A stretch of 64,000 nucleotides of DNA from Phytophthora colocasiae. Its lineage: Eukaryota > Oomycota > Peronosporomycetes > Peronosporales > Peronosporaceae. The stretch is taken from the NCBI GenBank assembly GCA_018806915.1, contig JAGKQI010000103.1, positions 248,001 through 312,000 on the forward strand. Reading direction: 5' to 3'. Made by a program: the position numbers and the translations under genes. Below are positions 54,635 to 64,000 of the stretch, piece by piece (within the stretch, counting starts at the first letter, position 1; each line of letters starts with the position of its first letter). The notes beneath the pieces were generated by a model that did no database searches, was not told where the DNA came from, and was given only the letters and a program-made list of their open reading frames with translations.

Positions 54635-56200
54635 CTAAGAACTGAAGACGGACGCAAATGCTTGAACGGTGCACACGGCGCAGACAATTGAGCTGATCAC
54701 GAGGATGATCCAAGCTGTAAGTTTACGGCAATCTGTGTTGGGTTTCTCGCGTCGGATGCACACATAGGATACGCATGGCAAGACGTACGAGATCAAGAGA
54801 CCAACGGTAGATCCCATGAGGTTCCAAACGACCGCCACGCCAGGTGACAGAAGCGCGATCGTGATGACACTTGCCATAATGCCGACAGTTAGAAGAACGT
54901 GCACGACGGAAGATTTGAATCTTCCACGCGAGCCATCCGCGCCAGTAGCAGTAGGCAACAACGCTGTTCCCTCTCCAATAGCTACTTCGCCTTCTGAATC
55001 AGTTGAGTCGGGTGCATCGAACACTTTGGCACGTGTGTGCATAAGACTACGAATGATCTTAGCCAGGCGAAGCAGGTTTGTGCGGCAGGGCTGGATAATA
55101 AGCGGTAGGCTTAGTTGAATCGTAACAAGTAAACCGAGGCGTCCAAGATTCACAAGTGGGTCGCTGTCGCTGAAATTGTTCAGGATATCGCCTTGCACGC
55201 CTCCAATCTGACGGAATGCGAAAAGATATCCCATGATGCCAACCAGCACGTAAAATAACCATGTCGAAAACATCGTAGACGCCACAATTTTTTTCAAACG
55301 GTGACGCGTAGGTTTGTGTAGCTCGCGATACACCGGCAACACGTTGAAGTGGCAGAGGAACGACACGGAAATGATAGGGAACGCATATGCAGCGTCTGCC
55401 CAGCTGTCAGGAACCAGCTTGACGGGAATCTGAGTCTCTACCTCGCCGTCCTCGATATCGCGATGGCCGAAAGTCACATCCGCCGCTCGAACCGTGATGG
55501 CAATTGCCAGTACAAGCACAGACACAAGGCTGAAGATCGAGGTGAAGCGCAGAGCGTCCATAGAGCGCGCCAGTAACGCCGGCGACACGAGCAGCACACA
55601 GACGATAGTTAGAACGTTCTGCTCAGCGTCGGAAATCGGTCGGTTGTAGAGGAATCTCGCGCCCAATGAGCCCACAAGATCCTTCGTAAGGATGACGTAC
55701 GCTACAAGCGTAAGGAATGTGAGCAACACAAGTAACATGACGGTGATGCGTCCTGCTTGTGCGCCTAGCGCTTTGCGCACCACTTCTTCATAGGAGGCTG
55801 CACGCCCACGTCGACTACAGCTCACAATGACGTAGAGACTGAAGGTGGAGGCGGAAGCAGCAATAGCCATGAAGATGAGTGCCACCACAAGGCCGCATTT
55901 GTCGAAGGCAAAAGGCAGTGATAGGATGCCACCGCCGATGATAGTGCTCACTAGGTTGAAGATGGCGGACGGTGCCGTGGCCGTGCGTGTGGTGGCATGC
56001 GGCCCGGGACTGAAGAACTCGTGGCTCCCGCGGTTGCGCTCGTAACGATACACGCCCGTGTCGATCATGCTGCCTTGCGAGGAGGGGGGAACGGACTGCG
56101 CGGAACTCAGCACGGACTGCATTGGTGGTCGAATCGATCTGACGAGGAGGCGGCGAGTTGACGAATGAGCCGAGCCGGTTGCTGCTGGTTGTTTGAGCAT
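54635..56200 (-). CDS. AAAP/SLC38-type amino acid transporter
   Basis: Intronless 521-residue membrane protein. A cytosolic Ser/Arg-rich N terminus of about 75 residues is followed by about eleven spans beginning with the family signature IFNLVSTIIGGGILSLPFAF. Others include ALIFMAIAASASTFSLYVIV, VMLLVLLTFLTLVAYVILT, IISVSFLCHFNVLPVYREL and a final pair ending VSSIVCAVCTVQAF. This is the amino acid/auxin permease family, closest in pattern to SLC38 (sodium-coupled neutral amino acid transport at vacuole or plasma membrane). Substrate not determinable. Confidence 0.9.
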   Translation of the reverse strand: MLKQPAATGSAHSSTRRLLVRSIRPPMQSVLSSAQSVPPSSQGSMIDTGVYRYERNRGSHEFFSPGPHATTRTATAPSAIFNLVSTIIGGGILSLPFAFDKCGLVVALIFMAIAASASTFSLYVIVSCSRRGRAASYEEVVRKALGAQAGRITVMLLVLLTFLTLVAYVILTKDLVGSLGARFLYNRPISDAEQNVLTIVCVLLVSPALLARSMDALRFTSIFSLVSVLVLAIAITVRAADVTFGHRDIEDGEVETQIPVKLVPDSWADAAYAFPIISVSFLCHFNVLPVYRELHKPTRHRLKKIVASTMFSTWLFYVLVGIMGYLFAFRQIGGVQGDILNNFSDSDPLVNLGRLGLLVTIQLSLPLIIQPCRTNLLRLAKIIRSLMHTRAKVFDAPDSTDSEGEVAIGEGTALLPTATGADGSRGRFKSSVVHVLLTVGIMASVITIALLSPGVAVVWNLMGSTVGLLISYVLPCVSYVCIRREKPNTDCRKLTAWIILVISSIVCAVCTVQAFASVFSS

Positions 56201-56340
56201 TCGAGGGTGGACTGAGTTTGATTTGGTTTTAGTATGCTGAACTCTATCTGTGGGGGAAGATTCTAGTGGTTCAACACATTATTAGGTATTGTCACTGTTC
56301 AACTCGACCCCACTGCCGCGCTCGTATCGGTCATACGCTA

Positions 56341-58560
56341 TCACTGCTGTTGGTATGATGGCATTGCGTGGCGGTTGACTTTAGTTTGGAGTAGGAATTG
56401 CGATTTTGAAGGCTCCTCACTGGGTTTCCAGGGTCCCGTTGCGAAGAGTGTGAAGCAGTGCCCCACTGCAACAGAGACGACAGGCCCGACACCATACCCT
56501 CGAAAGCTATTGCGATCAACGACCCCAGGCTCAGCAAGATCAGTGGCATCGAAGTCTGAGCCTTTCCGTCCTAGACAACCAGACGTATTTTGGCCCCAAG
56601 TGTATAGATTTCCATCAACAGCTACGGCGCAGCTATGGTGAGATGATGTGACGATCGTGCGGCAACGAATGCTGCGATGGCTTAGCGTTGGGATACAAGC
56701 TGTAATACAAGGAGCAACATTGTGAGTACTGGTAAATCATGGACTCATAGTAGGTAGAATAGCTGTACTTGGAAGTGGTGCTAGCTTCTGTTTGCCCAGA
56801 CCAAGCTACACAACAGCGTTGGTTAGAAGATATGCAAATTAAGCAAATAGTAGCAATGAACACGTAGAGAACCTGTCCTTGAAGACCGCTACCAAAGGCG
56901 AATACGAAACCACCACTGCTGTCACAGTTGCTTGGTGAGACTCTGAGAACCCTTCGAGGTGCTCTGGTCGGAAACGTTTCATCTCTCTCACGCGCAATGC
57001 ACAGTGTATGCCAACTTCCGCAGCACACATCCAACACGACATGTTTCTCAAGCGAAGACACCAATTGTGGATGGAGTGAATCATCGTTGCTACCGATCCC
57101 CAGACGTCCCCCATCACCACAGCCAAAAGTGAAGAGCTGGCCATCAGCAGATACAACTGCAGTGTGGATGGCACCACAGGACACTCGTGTAAGTCGTTTG
57201 CTTTGAAGTGCCTCAACAATTGTCGGCGTCGGGAAGCACAGCTGCAAACGCTTATCTTTTACTCCAGCCCGTTTAGCTTCTCCCAAACCCAGTTGACCAC
57301 TGACGCAGTTTCCCCAAGCATACAACCTTCCTTTGTCTGTAATTGCAGCCGTGTGTGTGTTGCCCACGCTCACAGTTGCAATATAGGTGTTTTTCACGGA
57401 ATCGACGCGAACGGCATCCTCGGTGATGGCCTTGCCTCCACCTTCACAAGTGGTTGTCCCTAGCTCACCATACTCCCCCCTGCCCCACGTAAAACACTCA
57501 CCCTTGTCGTTTACCATTGCGACGTGCCCTCCAGTCCGACCACACGCAAAGTGCACCAAACGTTTGCTCGATAGATTCGGGATCAGCCTTGGGTATAAGA
57601 AACACGAACCCTCTGCGCTTTCATTAACGTTTTGATCTTTTTGTACTTTGGATCGGCGGGTCTTTGGCACAGCTTCATCGAAGATGGCATGCCCAGCTCC
57701 ACCCCATGCAAATACTTGTCCGTCTTCAGTGAGAGCACAAGCGAAATCGGCGTCAAAGCCCTGTACCAAGTAAACGAGGTTAACACATACACGCACTTGC
57801 CTAACAGTGAAGATCTGCTTGAGTATGTAACTTATTACCGAATAAACGCTTGTGATATGTGATCCTCGAAAGCTTTCAATTTCGGTTGGAACCTCACAGG
57901 CGCGGCGATGGCCCAACCCAAGCTCTCCATTGGCATTGGATCCGAACGCGAACACTCTTCCTGAAGCTACACCAACAAAATAATTGTGAACATACTGATG
58001 CAGCAAAAACAATGTCGCTCAATGGGGGTACTGACCTAGAATTGCATCTTGCTGGAGTTCCAACAATCTCTGTTCTTCCAGACGAGCAAGAATCTCTGGC
58101 TCGTGCACCCAATCTTGGATACGAGCAATTAATTCAAGCTTTTTGCCATCAGTAGGTAGATCTAATAGCACGCAAGCTGCGTCTAACTCGTTCTTTCGCC
58201 ACACGGATACGTCAATTTCTCGCCAGAAAGCACGGTCCTTCGGCAGGCTCCGAATTGCAGCACCCTACATAATATGAGAATACACTCCAGTTAGTCAATA
58301 GTAGATTGTTTCCCAACCAAGCTGATATAGTTCACCTCATACGAAGGTAGTAGCTCGCGGCTCCAGATCCGTTCACGTTCCTGAGGATCCGAAAGTCGAA
58401 TAATCCGCGCCTTCCGCCGCACACTTGCTTTCTCGTTCTCTCCATTCCGACCCAGCTCGTCCTTGTCAAGCCGCATCTGAGCACGCAGATCGCCCTGCAA
58501 CGCATCCAGCAGCTTCATCGCTTGCTGTTCACGTATCCGTTCAAGAGGATTGGACGCCAT
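56341..58560 (-). CDS. SAP domain plus RCC1-repeat protein
   Basis: Minus-strand gene of several exons from the Met at 58560 to the stop at 56341. The N-terminal helical segment is followed by a SAP motif (LDAACVLLDLPTDGKKLELIARI), then RCC1 propeller blades: VFAFGSNANGELGLG, QVFAWGGAG, CFTWGRGEYGELG, LYAWGNCVSGQLGLG, LFTFGCGDGGRLGIG, FVFAFGSGLQGQ-LGLGKQKL and LYTWGQNTSGCLG. The last blades come from exons at about 56742-56809 and 56341-56696; the joining intron at about 56697-56741 is only 45 nt with a weak GTCCAT donor, but its phase fits. SAP motifs bind DNA or RNA, and RCC1 propellers bind proteins or chromatin, so a nuclear role is inferred. Start is 73 bp from SAP30BP. Confidence 0.78.
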
Positions 58561-58633
58561 CTTTCTCCTTCATGTCGTTTCGCGAGACATGGCTACATTT
58601 TTCTGGTTTGCTGTGTGTAGCACATAAATCACG

Positions 58634-59260
58634 ATGAACACACTTGGACTAGACTATGGCTCATCGTCATCGTCGGACGACGAGATCGCTCCTGCGTCTC
58701 AGACCCAGTCCGTCGTCGACGTAGCTCCAGTTCCGCCCGCAGTCGAAGCCCCAGTAATAGGAGATGCCAACACATCTAATGAAGCTTCAGCCAAACCGGA
58801 GGAAATTGCACTCGAATCCAGCGACCCAGTAGATTCCTTTGTGACAACTGAATCAATGGACGACGGAGATGAAGACGCAATGCTTCTGCGAGCTGGTATT
58901 CCACCCGCTGTCGCTCCACTTATGGACGATAGCGAGACGCAGCAACGTATTGAGCGGTTCTTGAGAGTTCAGAATGAACGTGGGCAGGACTTCCAGACGA
59001 CTCTGCAGGACAAGAAGGAAGTGCGCAACCCGTACATTTTGGAGAAGGTAGTCGAATACTTCGGTATCGATGAGCTACAGTCCAATTTCTCTCCCGATGT
59101 GTTCAATCCTCGTGGGCTGCCGTTGCATGAATACGCTGATGCTCTGGCATTAGAGCAGAAGAAGCGTGCGGATGCTCGAGCGCAACGCCAGCTACAGCGT
59201 GGAGGTGACTCTCGTCAGCTCCAGTTTATCTCTGGCAACTCGTTGAATAATGCAGGATAA
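58634..59260 (+). CDS. SAP30BP: SAP30-binding protein / HCNGP-like regulator
   Basis: Intronless 208-residue protein. It starts LGLDYGSSSSSDDE, the usual LxxYxSDDE opening of HCNGP proteins, followed by an acidic Ser/Pro/Ala-rich linker. The conserved C-terminal domain is present: QQRIERFLRVQNERGQDF, then NPYILEKVVEYFGIDEL, SNFSPDVFNPRGLP and YADALALEQKKR. In animals SAP30BP interacts with SAP30/HDAC complexes and the splicing factor RBM17; a nuclear RNA or transcription role is likely. Its stop is 6 bp from the stop of the convergent CCCH-finger gene. Confidence 0.9.
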   Translation: MNTLGLDYGSSSSSDDEIAPASQTQSVVDVAPVPPAVEAPVIGDANTSNEASAKPEEIALESSDPVDSFVTTESMDDGDEDAMLLRAGIPPAVAPLMDDSETQQRIERFLRVQNERGQDFQTTLQDKKEVRNPYILEKVVEYFGIDELQSNFSPDVFNPRGLPLHEYADALALEQKKRADARAQRQLQRGGDSRQLQFISGNSLNNAG

Positions 59261-59266
59261 ACTTGC

Positions 59267-59959
59267 TTACGTTAGACTGCTACTGCTTCTGTTTTCCTCT
59301 CGCCCACGGCCCTTGCCGAGGCCTTTACTGCGACCATGGACTATTGCTTCTTGTAGGCTCTCGAGTGCCGCCTCATGAGAAGACAAAGCCTGCTCTTGGC
59401 TCTGGATACTTGACTTTGAAGAGCTGATGGTTGCGTCCATTCGAGCAAGCTGTTCATCGGCTATTCTCTTTGCGCCTCCCCACTTAGTTGTCTTACTCCG
59501 ATCGCGAGCAAACAAATAGCGCTGCGCCTCCAGGTCTGCCAGTCCTTGGCGACTGCGTAAAAGTTCACGTTTTAATCGGTCGCGCATGGCAATTGCTTTG
59601 TGGACGTCCCCCTTCAGTTGTTCAGCGTTGGTACAATGCAAACATGGCAGTGGTAAGGTGTGGACACGGCACCTCGAAACCAATGCTGTAGTATTGATGG
59701 CGTGAAGATCAAGAGGATGCGCGTAGCGACAGCGTCCAAGCTTCTGAATGTTTGTGCATATTCCACGCCTACTGAAGGAAGGGCAAACCGCACATTCCAC
59801 CGATGTTTCAATCTTTGCCGGCACCATGTTAGACTTAAGTCCATTTTCGGGATACAATGATCGCACTTGGTCAATCTTGGAGTACAACTTCTCAAGTGAT
59901 ATATGCGAGCAAGGTGGTGTCAATGTACATTTTGGACATCGTCGAAGGGGTTCAGACAT
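59267..59959 (-). CDS. CCCH zinc-finger and coiled-coil protein
   Basis: 231 residues from the Met at 59959 (MSEPLRRCPKC). Features: an N-terminal CPKC pair, a CCCH-type finger in CTNIQKLGRCRYAHPLDLH with the spacing of RNA-binding fingers, a second Cys-rich part (CRVHTLPLPCLHC), then a long charged coiled coil (KAIAMRDRLKRELLRSRQGL) and a basic Gly/Arg-rich end (KGLGKGRGREENRSSSS). The open frame continues upstream without a stop into the last exon of the RFC-like gene, so this may be the C-terminal part of one longer protein rather than a separate gene. RNA binding is inferred. Confidence 0.7.
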   Translation of the reverse strand: MSEPLRRCPKCTLTPPCSHISLEKLYSKIDQVRSLYPENGLKSNMVPAKIETSVECAVCPSFSRRGICTNIQKLGRCRYAHPLDLHAINTTALVSRCRVHTLPLPCLHCTNAEQLKGDVHKAIAMRDRLKRELLRSRQGLADLEAQRYLFARDRSKTTKWGGAKRIADEQLARMDATISSSKSSIQSQEQALSSHEAALESLQEAIVHGRSKGLGKGRGREENRSSSSLT

Positions 59960-60017
59960 CCGAAGGATGGAGAGCGGGAAGGGTGGAGCAGCAATTGGGC
60001 TTAACGTGTTTCTATCG

Positions 60018-61154
60018 CTGGATACTGGCTGGCCCACCTTGACCACGTTAGCTTGGCTGATAAAATAATGCTTAAGGAATATCCCGTGAAGCATATCCAG
60101 GCACGGCATCAGTTTAAAAGAGCAGAGTTTCGTTAACTCTTCGAGTCCTTCCCGCGTGTAGCCGATCTACACGAGTTTAGGATTAGCGGGCTAATTTTGC
60201 AGAGAATTTAGGTGCCTTACCCGCTCTTGCTGACAGATATGCAGCAACTTGGTTCGTACGAGATCAGGAGATAATGGATGCAGATGAACTTTCATTGCCT
60301 GAGCTTTTATTTGCTCTGCAAGCTTGTTCGTATCCGGACGCACTAGTAGGATCATGTAAACCTTCTTTGAATTTGCTTCCGCAAGTAGTGGGACGAAAAA
60401 GTGCTGCTGCACGCTAGGCGTCACACTTTGCAAAGTAAGCTGTTGGTTAGTGCACACCTCACTGGTATCGTAGATAATCACATTTACCTTTCAAAGCGCT
60501 CAATTGTCAGATACGACACCGATCCCGTCTTCGAAGCCTCCAGGCGCTTGACAGCGTCCTCCAATTTGCTCGGGAGTATTTTGTCTCTACGCACGAGAGA
60601 ACAGAGATGAAATACTATCATTATAATGGTAAAGATTGCGTGAAGGTCATACACGAATTCACTGGCATTAAGAGTTGCAAACTGGCAGGGTTGTTCTTCG
60701 GTCAGTGATAGTAGTTTTTTCCGAAGAATTCCTGCAAAGGTGGATTTGCCAGTGTGATGTCCGCCCTAACAGCGTATATGTTAGCGCGTTAAAATCCTTC
60801 TAGACCAAGTAACCTACGCTTATAATAAAGTTATTGACGTAGGCAGGAACAGCGTCTGCTTCAGTGGTCAATGCGATCGCACGAAGACAAGCCGCTGCCG
60901 CTGGGTTGCCTAGAAATCCTCCAATGTCGTCAGGTACAAGGCGCTTGTTCCTGCACAGCAAATAAAGCGCTATCACATTTACAAAAAAACAAGTAAATGA
61001 ACATCGGTTTGTACCATTCTGAGTTGGAGTCGTGCAGCAGGGCGGGGCAGCGAGGCTTCGATAGAGTAGGAAAGGAGTAATACAGTAAGTCGAGCTCAGT
61101 CCAGAACCCAAATGAAACCCGCCAGTGGGGCTTCTCCTGCTTGCTGTTGGGCAT
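60018..61154 (-). CDS. RFC-like AAA+ ATPase (divergent clamp-loader relative)
   Basis: Exons in phase from the Met at 61154: 61015-61154, 60818-60950, 60653-60765, 60488-60586, 60221-60461 and 60166 onward. The order follows replication factor C subunits: SEWNKRLVPDDIGGFLGN (compare KYRPxxLDDxxG), Walker A FIISGGHHTGKST, ALR-type helix, a sensor-like VYMILLVRPDTN, HPLSPDLVRTKLLHICQQER, then TREGLEELTKLCSFKLMPCLDMLHGIF. A recognisable Walker B can be read only in another frame (NVIIYDTSE), across a 26-nt GT-AG interval (60462-60487). With that interval removed the frame is intact but Walker B is lost. The 3' end is uncertain: the frame continues into the CCCH gene. Confidence 0.6.
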
Positions 61155-61181
61155 AAGTGATCACTCCTCCCTCACGTCTGT

Positions 61182-61237
61182 TGTTGTTGAAGTTACGGGC
61201 CATACAAACTGTTGTTGAAGTTACGGGCCATACAAAC
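61182..61237. repeat. 28-bp tandem duplication
   Basis: Two exact adjacent copies (61182-61209 and 61210-61237), unit beginning TGTTGTTGAAGTTACGGGCC and ending ATACAAAC, in the divergent promoter between the RFC-like and CBS genes. Confidence 0.85.
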
Positions 61238-61317
61238 CGTCATACATTTATTTTTGAGCGAGTCTGGCGGTCTTTTCACACCTTCATTTCTCGTACGACT
61301 CCGGCCCCAGTACGAAC

Positions 61318-61947
61318 ATGAACCTCCTGTCCGCCCCCCGCCTTCTAGGCAAGCGCTCTGGCGCCTTAGTCGCAAGTTCCTCCTGGCGCAGCGTGTATAC
61401 CAAGGGTCTGGCTAAGGACTTGATGAACAAGTCCTGCTATAACGGCGTTAACTTCGTCATACCCGAGGAAGCCACTGTGTTCGAGGCGCTGACGCGGATG
61501 GCAGGTATTAACTTGGGCTGTCTCGCTGTGAGTGGCGATGACGGCAAGTTCGTGGGGGTTGTTACCGAGCGCGACTATCTCAGGAAGGTGGAGCTGCAGG
61601 GGCTTACAGCCAAGGATACCCTCGTGGGCCAGATCATGACACATCGGGCCCGCCTCATCGTCGCAGGGGAGAAGGAAACCCCTAGCCAACTCATGACGAA
61701 GATGCTTTCCAGCGTACGTCCACGTAAAAAAATGCCTTGATCTAGGTTCGGAAATCGACATTGACCTGATTGTGTTCTATACTGTCAGGATGTTCGACAC
61801 TTGCCAGTGATCAACGAAGACGGTGACCTGACCGGCATGTTGTCAATCAAAGACCTTGTGCGCGAGATCAACCGTGAACATGATGCCGACATGGATACAC
61901 TCAGTAACTTTGCCATGGGCCACGGCGGTCACTTCGTGCTGGACTAA
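61318..61947 (+). CDS. CBS-domain-pair protein, mitochondrial
   Basis: Two exons in phase: 61318-61713 and 61789-61947 (555 nt, 184 residues). The first 30 residues are basic and Ser-rich (LLGKRSGALVASSSWRSVY), a probable mitochondrial targeting peptide. Two CBS motifs form one Bateman module: VFEALTRMAGINLGCLAVSGDDGKFVGVVTERDYLR and, across the intron, DVRHLPVINEDGDLTGMLSIKDLVREI. Such stand-alone modules bind adenosine nucleotides; plant relatives (CBSX) regulate thioredoxins in organelles, which is only a suggestion here. Confidence 0.88.
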
Positions 61948-62575
61948 CGGGTGAATTATCTGCGCGCGACTTCTCCGTCACAAGCGCTCTGGGCATTAGT
62001 TGATTTGCTGGAAATCTAAGAGCGACTGTTGTGCCCGTTGCACCGGATCGAACTCGAGCGATGCTGCATGCTTTGCTTTCAATAGCTTTTTTTCACTCAG
62101 GACAAAAAACAAATCTTAGCGATATTTGCTCAGACATACTCGTGCGATTTTTCTGTGGGGTGTTCGCCCCGACCACAGTTCGCATGAAAGGCCTATAGCG
62201 AGAAGAAACCATTTTCAGAGCACGCGTGTTGACAGATGAGTAAGCCCCAACACAAGTAGCTATACTCGAACTGTTGTGAAGTGAGGCGCACAAAAGCCAA
62301 TAGCAACTTGAGCCAAGTGCGTTATATCAAGGCTGAACTCCACCTAGTGCGGCGTCGTCGTGATGTATCGAAACTCGTCGTACCCACTTACTGCTGACTC
62401 TATCCAGCTTGTCGGAAGTTGCCGTTGAAGCAGGCAGCCAATCAGAGCGCCTCCCACTCTCTGGATACCCAGGGGCTGTCCACCTGCACTGTACTGTGCG
62501 CAACCTTCATCATCCGAAGCTCAGAAGTTCCGCGGCCTCACTACTCCGTACGCGCTCGTGGCCTCTCCTATCGGC
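61948..62575. other. Intergenic region upstream of the receptor gene
   Basis: About 630 bp. A CCAATCAGA at about 62439 lies about 135 bp upstream of the receptor start and may be a CCAAT box. A short frame (62093-62293, minus) is not supported. Nothing else seen. Confidence 0.4.
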
Positions 62576-64000
62576 ATGAGCGAGCGTCGTGACGCGGGCC
62601 CCGATGCGTCGCTCTCAGATGAACAGGAGGCGCGACTTCAGCTCGCTGGTTACCTGTCCAGTGCGCTGTCGCTCGTCGGGACGCTCTACGTGCTCATCCA
62701 TTTCGGTTACGTACACTGCTGCAGGACGCAGAGTCTAGAGACATTCACGCCGACGCAATTGCCGTTCCAATATCAACGTCGTCGTCAACGCAGTCGCTTG
62801 GACTTCATGGATAAACTCGTGTTGGTGCTGGCGCTCTTCGACCTCGTCACCATTACGGCGCGCGCCGTGGGCCGCAGCGTCGTACACGACTACGCACTAT
62901 GCAGAGCACAGGCTGCGGTCATCCAAGCGGCGAACCTGGCTAGCTGTCTCTGGATCTGCTGCATGGCGTACAACCTCTATCGCTGGATTGCAGGTGGTGA
63001 GTCGGATGCCACGCGACAGAAGAGGTTTCCTTTGTTTTTGGCCGTAGCGGTAGTGCCAGGAGCAGGGTTCGTGATCTTCCACCTTATGAGTGCGTGGTTG
63101 GTGATTGCAAGAGTTGAAATAATGCCGGTATTGATTTTGTGGTTGGTTTTGTGAGTTTGCAGCGAATAAGTACGGCGATGCGACCTTCTACTGCTGGCTG
63201 GACGAAATCCGCTACATGTTTCTGAACTTTTATATCTTCTACCTGCTCATGATCGTCTTTAACTTTGTGCTTCTTGCACTCATCCACTTTAACATGAAGC
63301 AGCGAGTTGCAAGGTAAGCTTACCATTTCGAAACATTTATTATCGTTTGAAAATTAAGTTTTACCTTTTGGCAATTCCTTCAGACACGACACTGTGGAGG
63401 CCGATACGTCCTCCATGCTGATTCGTCGCAAATTGTTACTCTACATCGTCGTGTTCATTACTCATCGCACACCGATGATGATTTATCGCTGTAAGTTTGC
63501 TGTATTGTTTTGATTCGTGTAGGATAAAAGGAAAATGACGTTTTTATTGGAAGGTTTTGAAGCTGGAGGAATGGGCAGTTTGAGTGTAGGCCTCGCCATG
63601 CAGGTGATTCAAGATTTAAATGGTTTCTCCAACTCGATTGTGTACGGGGGAATCTGCCGCAGACGCGTGAAGGATCTACCACCGCCTCGTGAGTGCGAAG
63701 CCGAAAGTGTATCTTCGCCGACAGAGAGTATTATGGGCGGATACGTTGTAAAGAAGCGAGCAACTGAGGATGAACACGAGGGCATTGTTCGTTCTTCAGC
63801 GAAGATTGGGGCAACCTTGACCCAATCAGGCCGAAATATGTCCTGCGAGTCAGATAGTGGAGATTCGAGTGCGGACAGGAATACCTACTCACGCAAAACT
63901 CAAGAAGAGCACGGGTACAGCTACCGTACGTGGCAGCAGCGCTTACAAAAGAGATTTTCGCTACATCATGCGCCGCCGCCAGCACCCATCGAGCCCAAAA
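62576..64000 (+). CDS. 7TM G-protein-coupled receptor, cAMP-receptor-like (3' end outside window)
   Basis: Exons in phase: 62576-63089, 63163-63313, 63384-63490 and 63554 to beyond 64000. Seven hydrophobic spans can be followed: LAGYLSSALSLVGTLYVLIHF, LVLVLALFDLVTITARAVG, AAVIQAANLASCLWICCMAYNLY, FPLFLAVAVVPGAGFVIFHLM, YMFLNFYIFYLLMIVFNFV, LLLYIVVFITHRTPMMIYR, and a short one ending NGFSNSIVYGG. The Trp/Tyr pattern resembles the Dictyostelium cAMP-receptor class, which in oomycetes is often fused to a phosphatidylinositol-4-phosphate 5-kinase domain. The visible cytosolic tail (about 110 residues) is Ser-rich; any kinase domain would lie to the right of the window. Confidence 0.8.

Noticed and set aside
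1..64000. RxLR/CRN effectors, CRISPR arrays, bacterial operons, viral genes
   Set aside because: No secreted RxLR-dEER or LFLAK proteins, no spaced direct-repeat arrays and no viral or prokaryotic gene sets were seen; gene structure is eukaryotic throughout.

Overview
The window looks like a gene-dense stretch of an oomycete nuclear genome, most probably Phytophthora or a close relative. The evidence is short spliceosomal introns (mostly 55-90 nt, GT-AG), close gene packing on both strands, a PX-transmembrane phospholipase D (the PXTM-PLD type described from Phytophthora), a 7TM receptor resembling the oomycete GPCR class, and flagellate-type housekeeping genes. Species is inferred from content only; no rRNA, tRNA or RxLR effector was recognised.

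Layout. 1-9.4 kb: an SLC43-like transporter (cut by the left edge), an MSS51-C-like protein, an unknown protein and the large PXTM-PLD. 9.4-10.7 kb: a gene-free stretch with a perfect 65-bp palindrome and a 273-bp MITE. 10.7-18.3 kb: a class III CoA-transferase, a glutamate-carboxypeptidase-II-like M28 peptidase, a thioredoxin-like protein, the scavenger decapping enzyme DcpS and a small zinc-ribbon membrane protein. 18.3-20.5 kb: a repeat island whose core is an 899-bp hAT-type element with an 8-bp target duplication and a second palindromic element inside it. 20.5-28.9 kb: ARPC5, an alpha/beta hydrolase, SKI8/WDR61, a PH-kinase, an alpha-kinase, ALG2 and an RMI1/TDRD3-like OB-fold gene. 29.3-37.1 kb: two mitochondrial-type 3-oxoacyl-ACP synthase genes in inverted orientation around a TBC-PDZ-GRAM-myotubularin gene. 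37.1-50.2 kb: a coiled-coil protein, cytosolic PheRS beta, three uncharacterised proteins and a TPR protein. 50.5-64 kb: a capping-enzyme-like gene, a Sel1-repeat protein, an AAAP transporter, a SAP-RCC1 protein, SAP30BP/HCNGP, an RFC-like ATPase running into a CCCH-finger protein, a CBS-domain protein and a 7TM receptor cut by the right edge.

Most genes are arranged as divergent pairs with 70-350 bp between start codons, so shared promoters are likely. RNA metabolism (DcpS, SKI8, capping-like protein, SAP30BP) and phosphoinositide/lipid signalling (PXTM-PLD, myotubularin, receptor) recur, but nothing shows that these genes act together.

The most unusual observation is the capping-enzyme homologue at 50515-52928. 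Its ten exons keep one intact frame and align along the metazoan-type triphosphatase-guanylyltransferase layout, yet the catalytic Cys/Arg of the first domain and the nucleophilic Lys of the second are both replaced, suggesting a conserved pseudoenzyme. Exon models were worked out by hand from splice signals, reading phase and family similarity; exon sums divisible by three support most of them.
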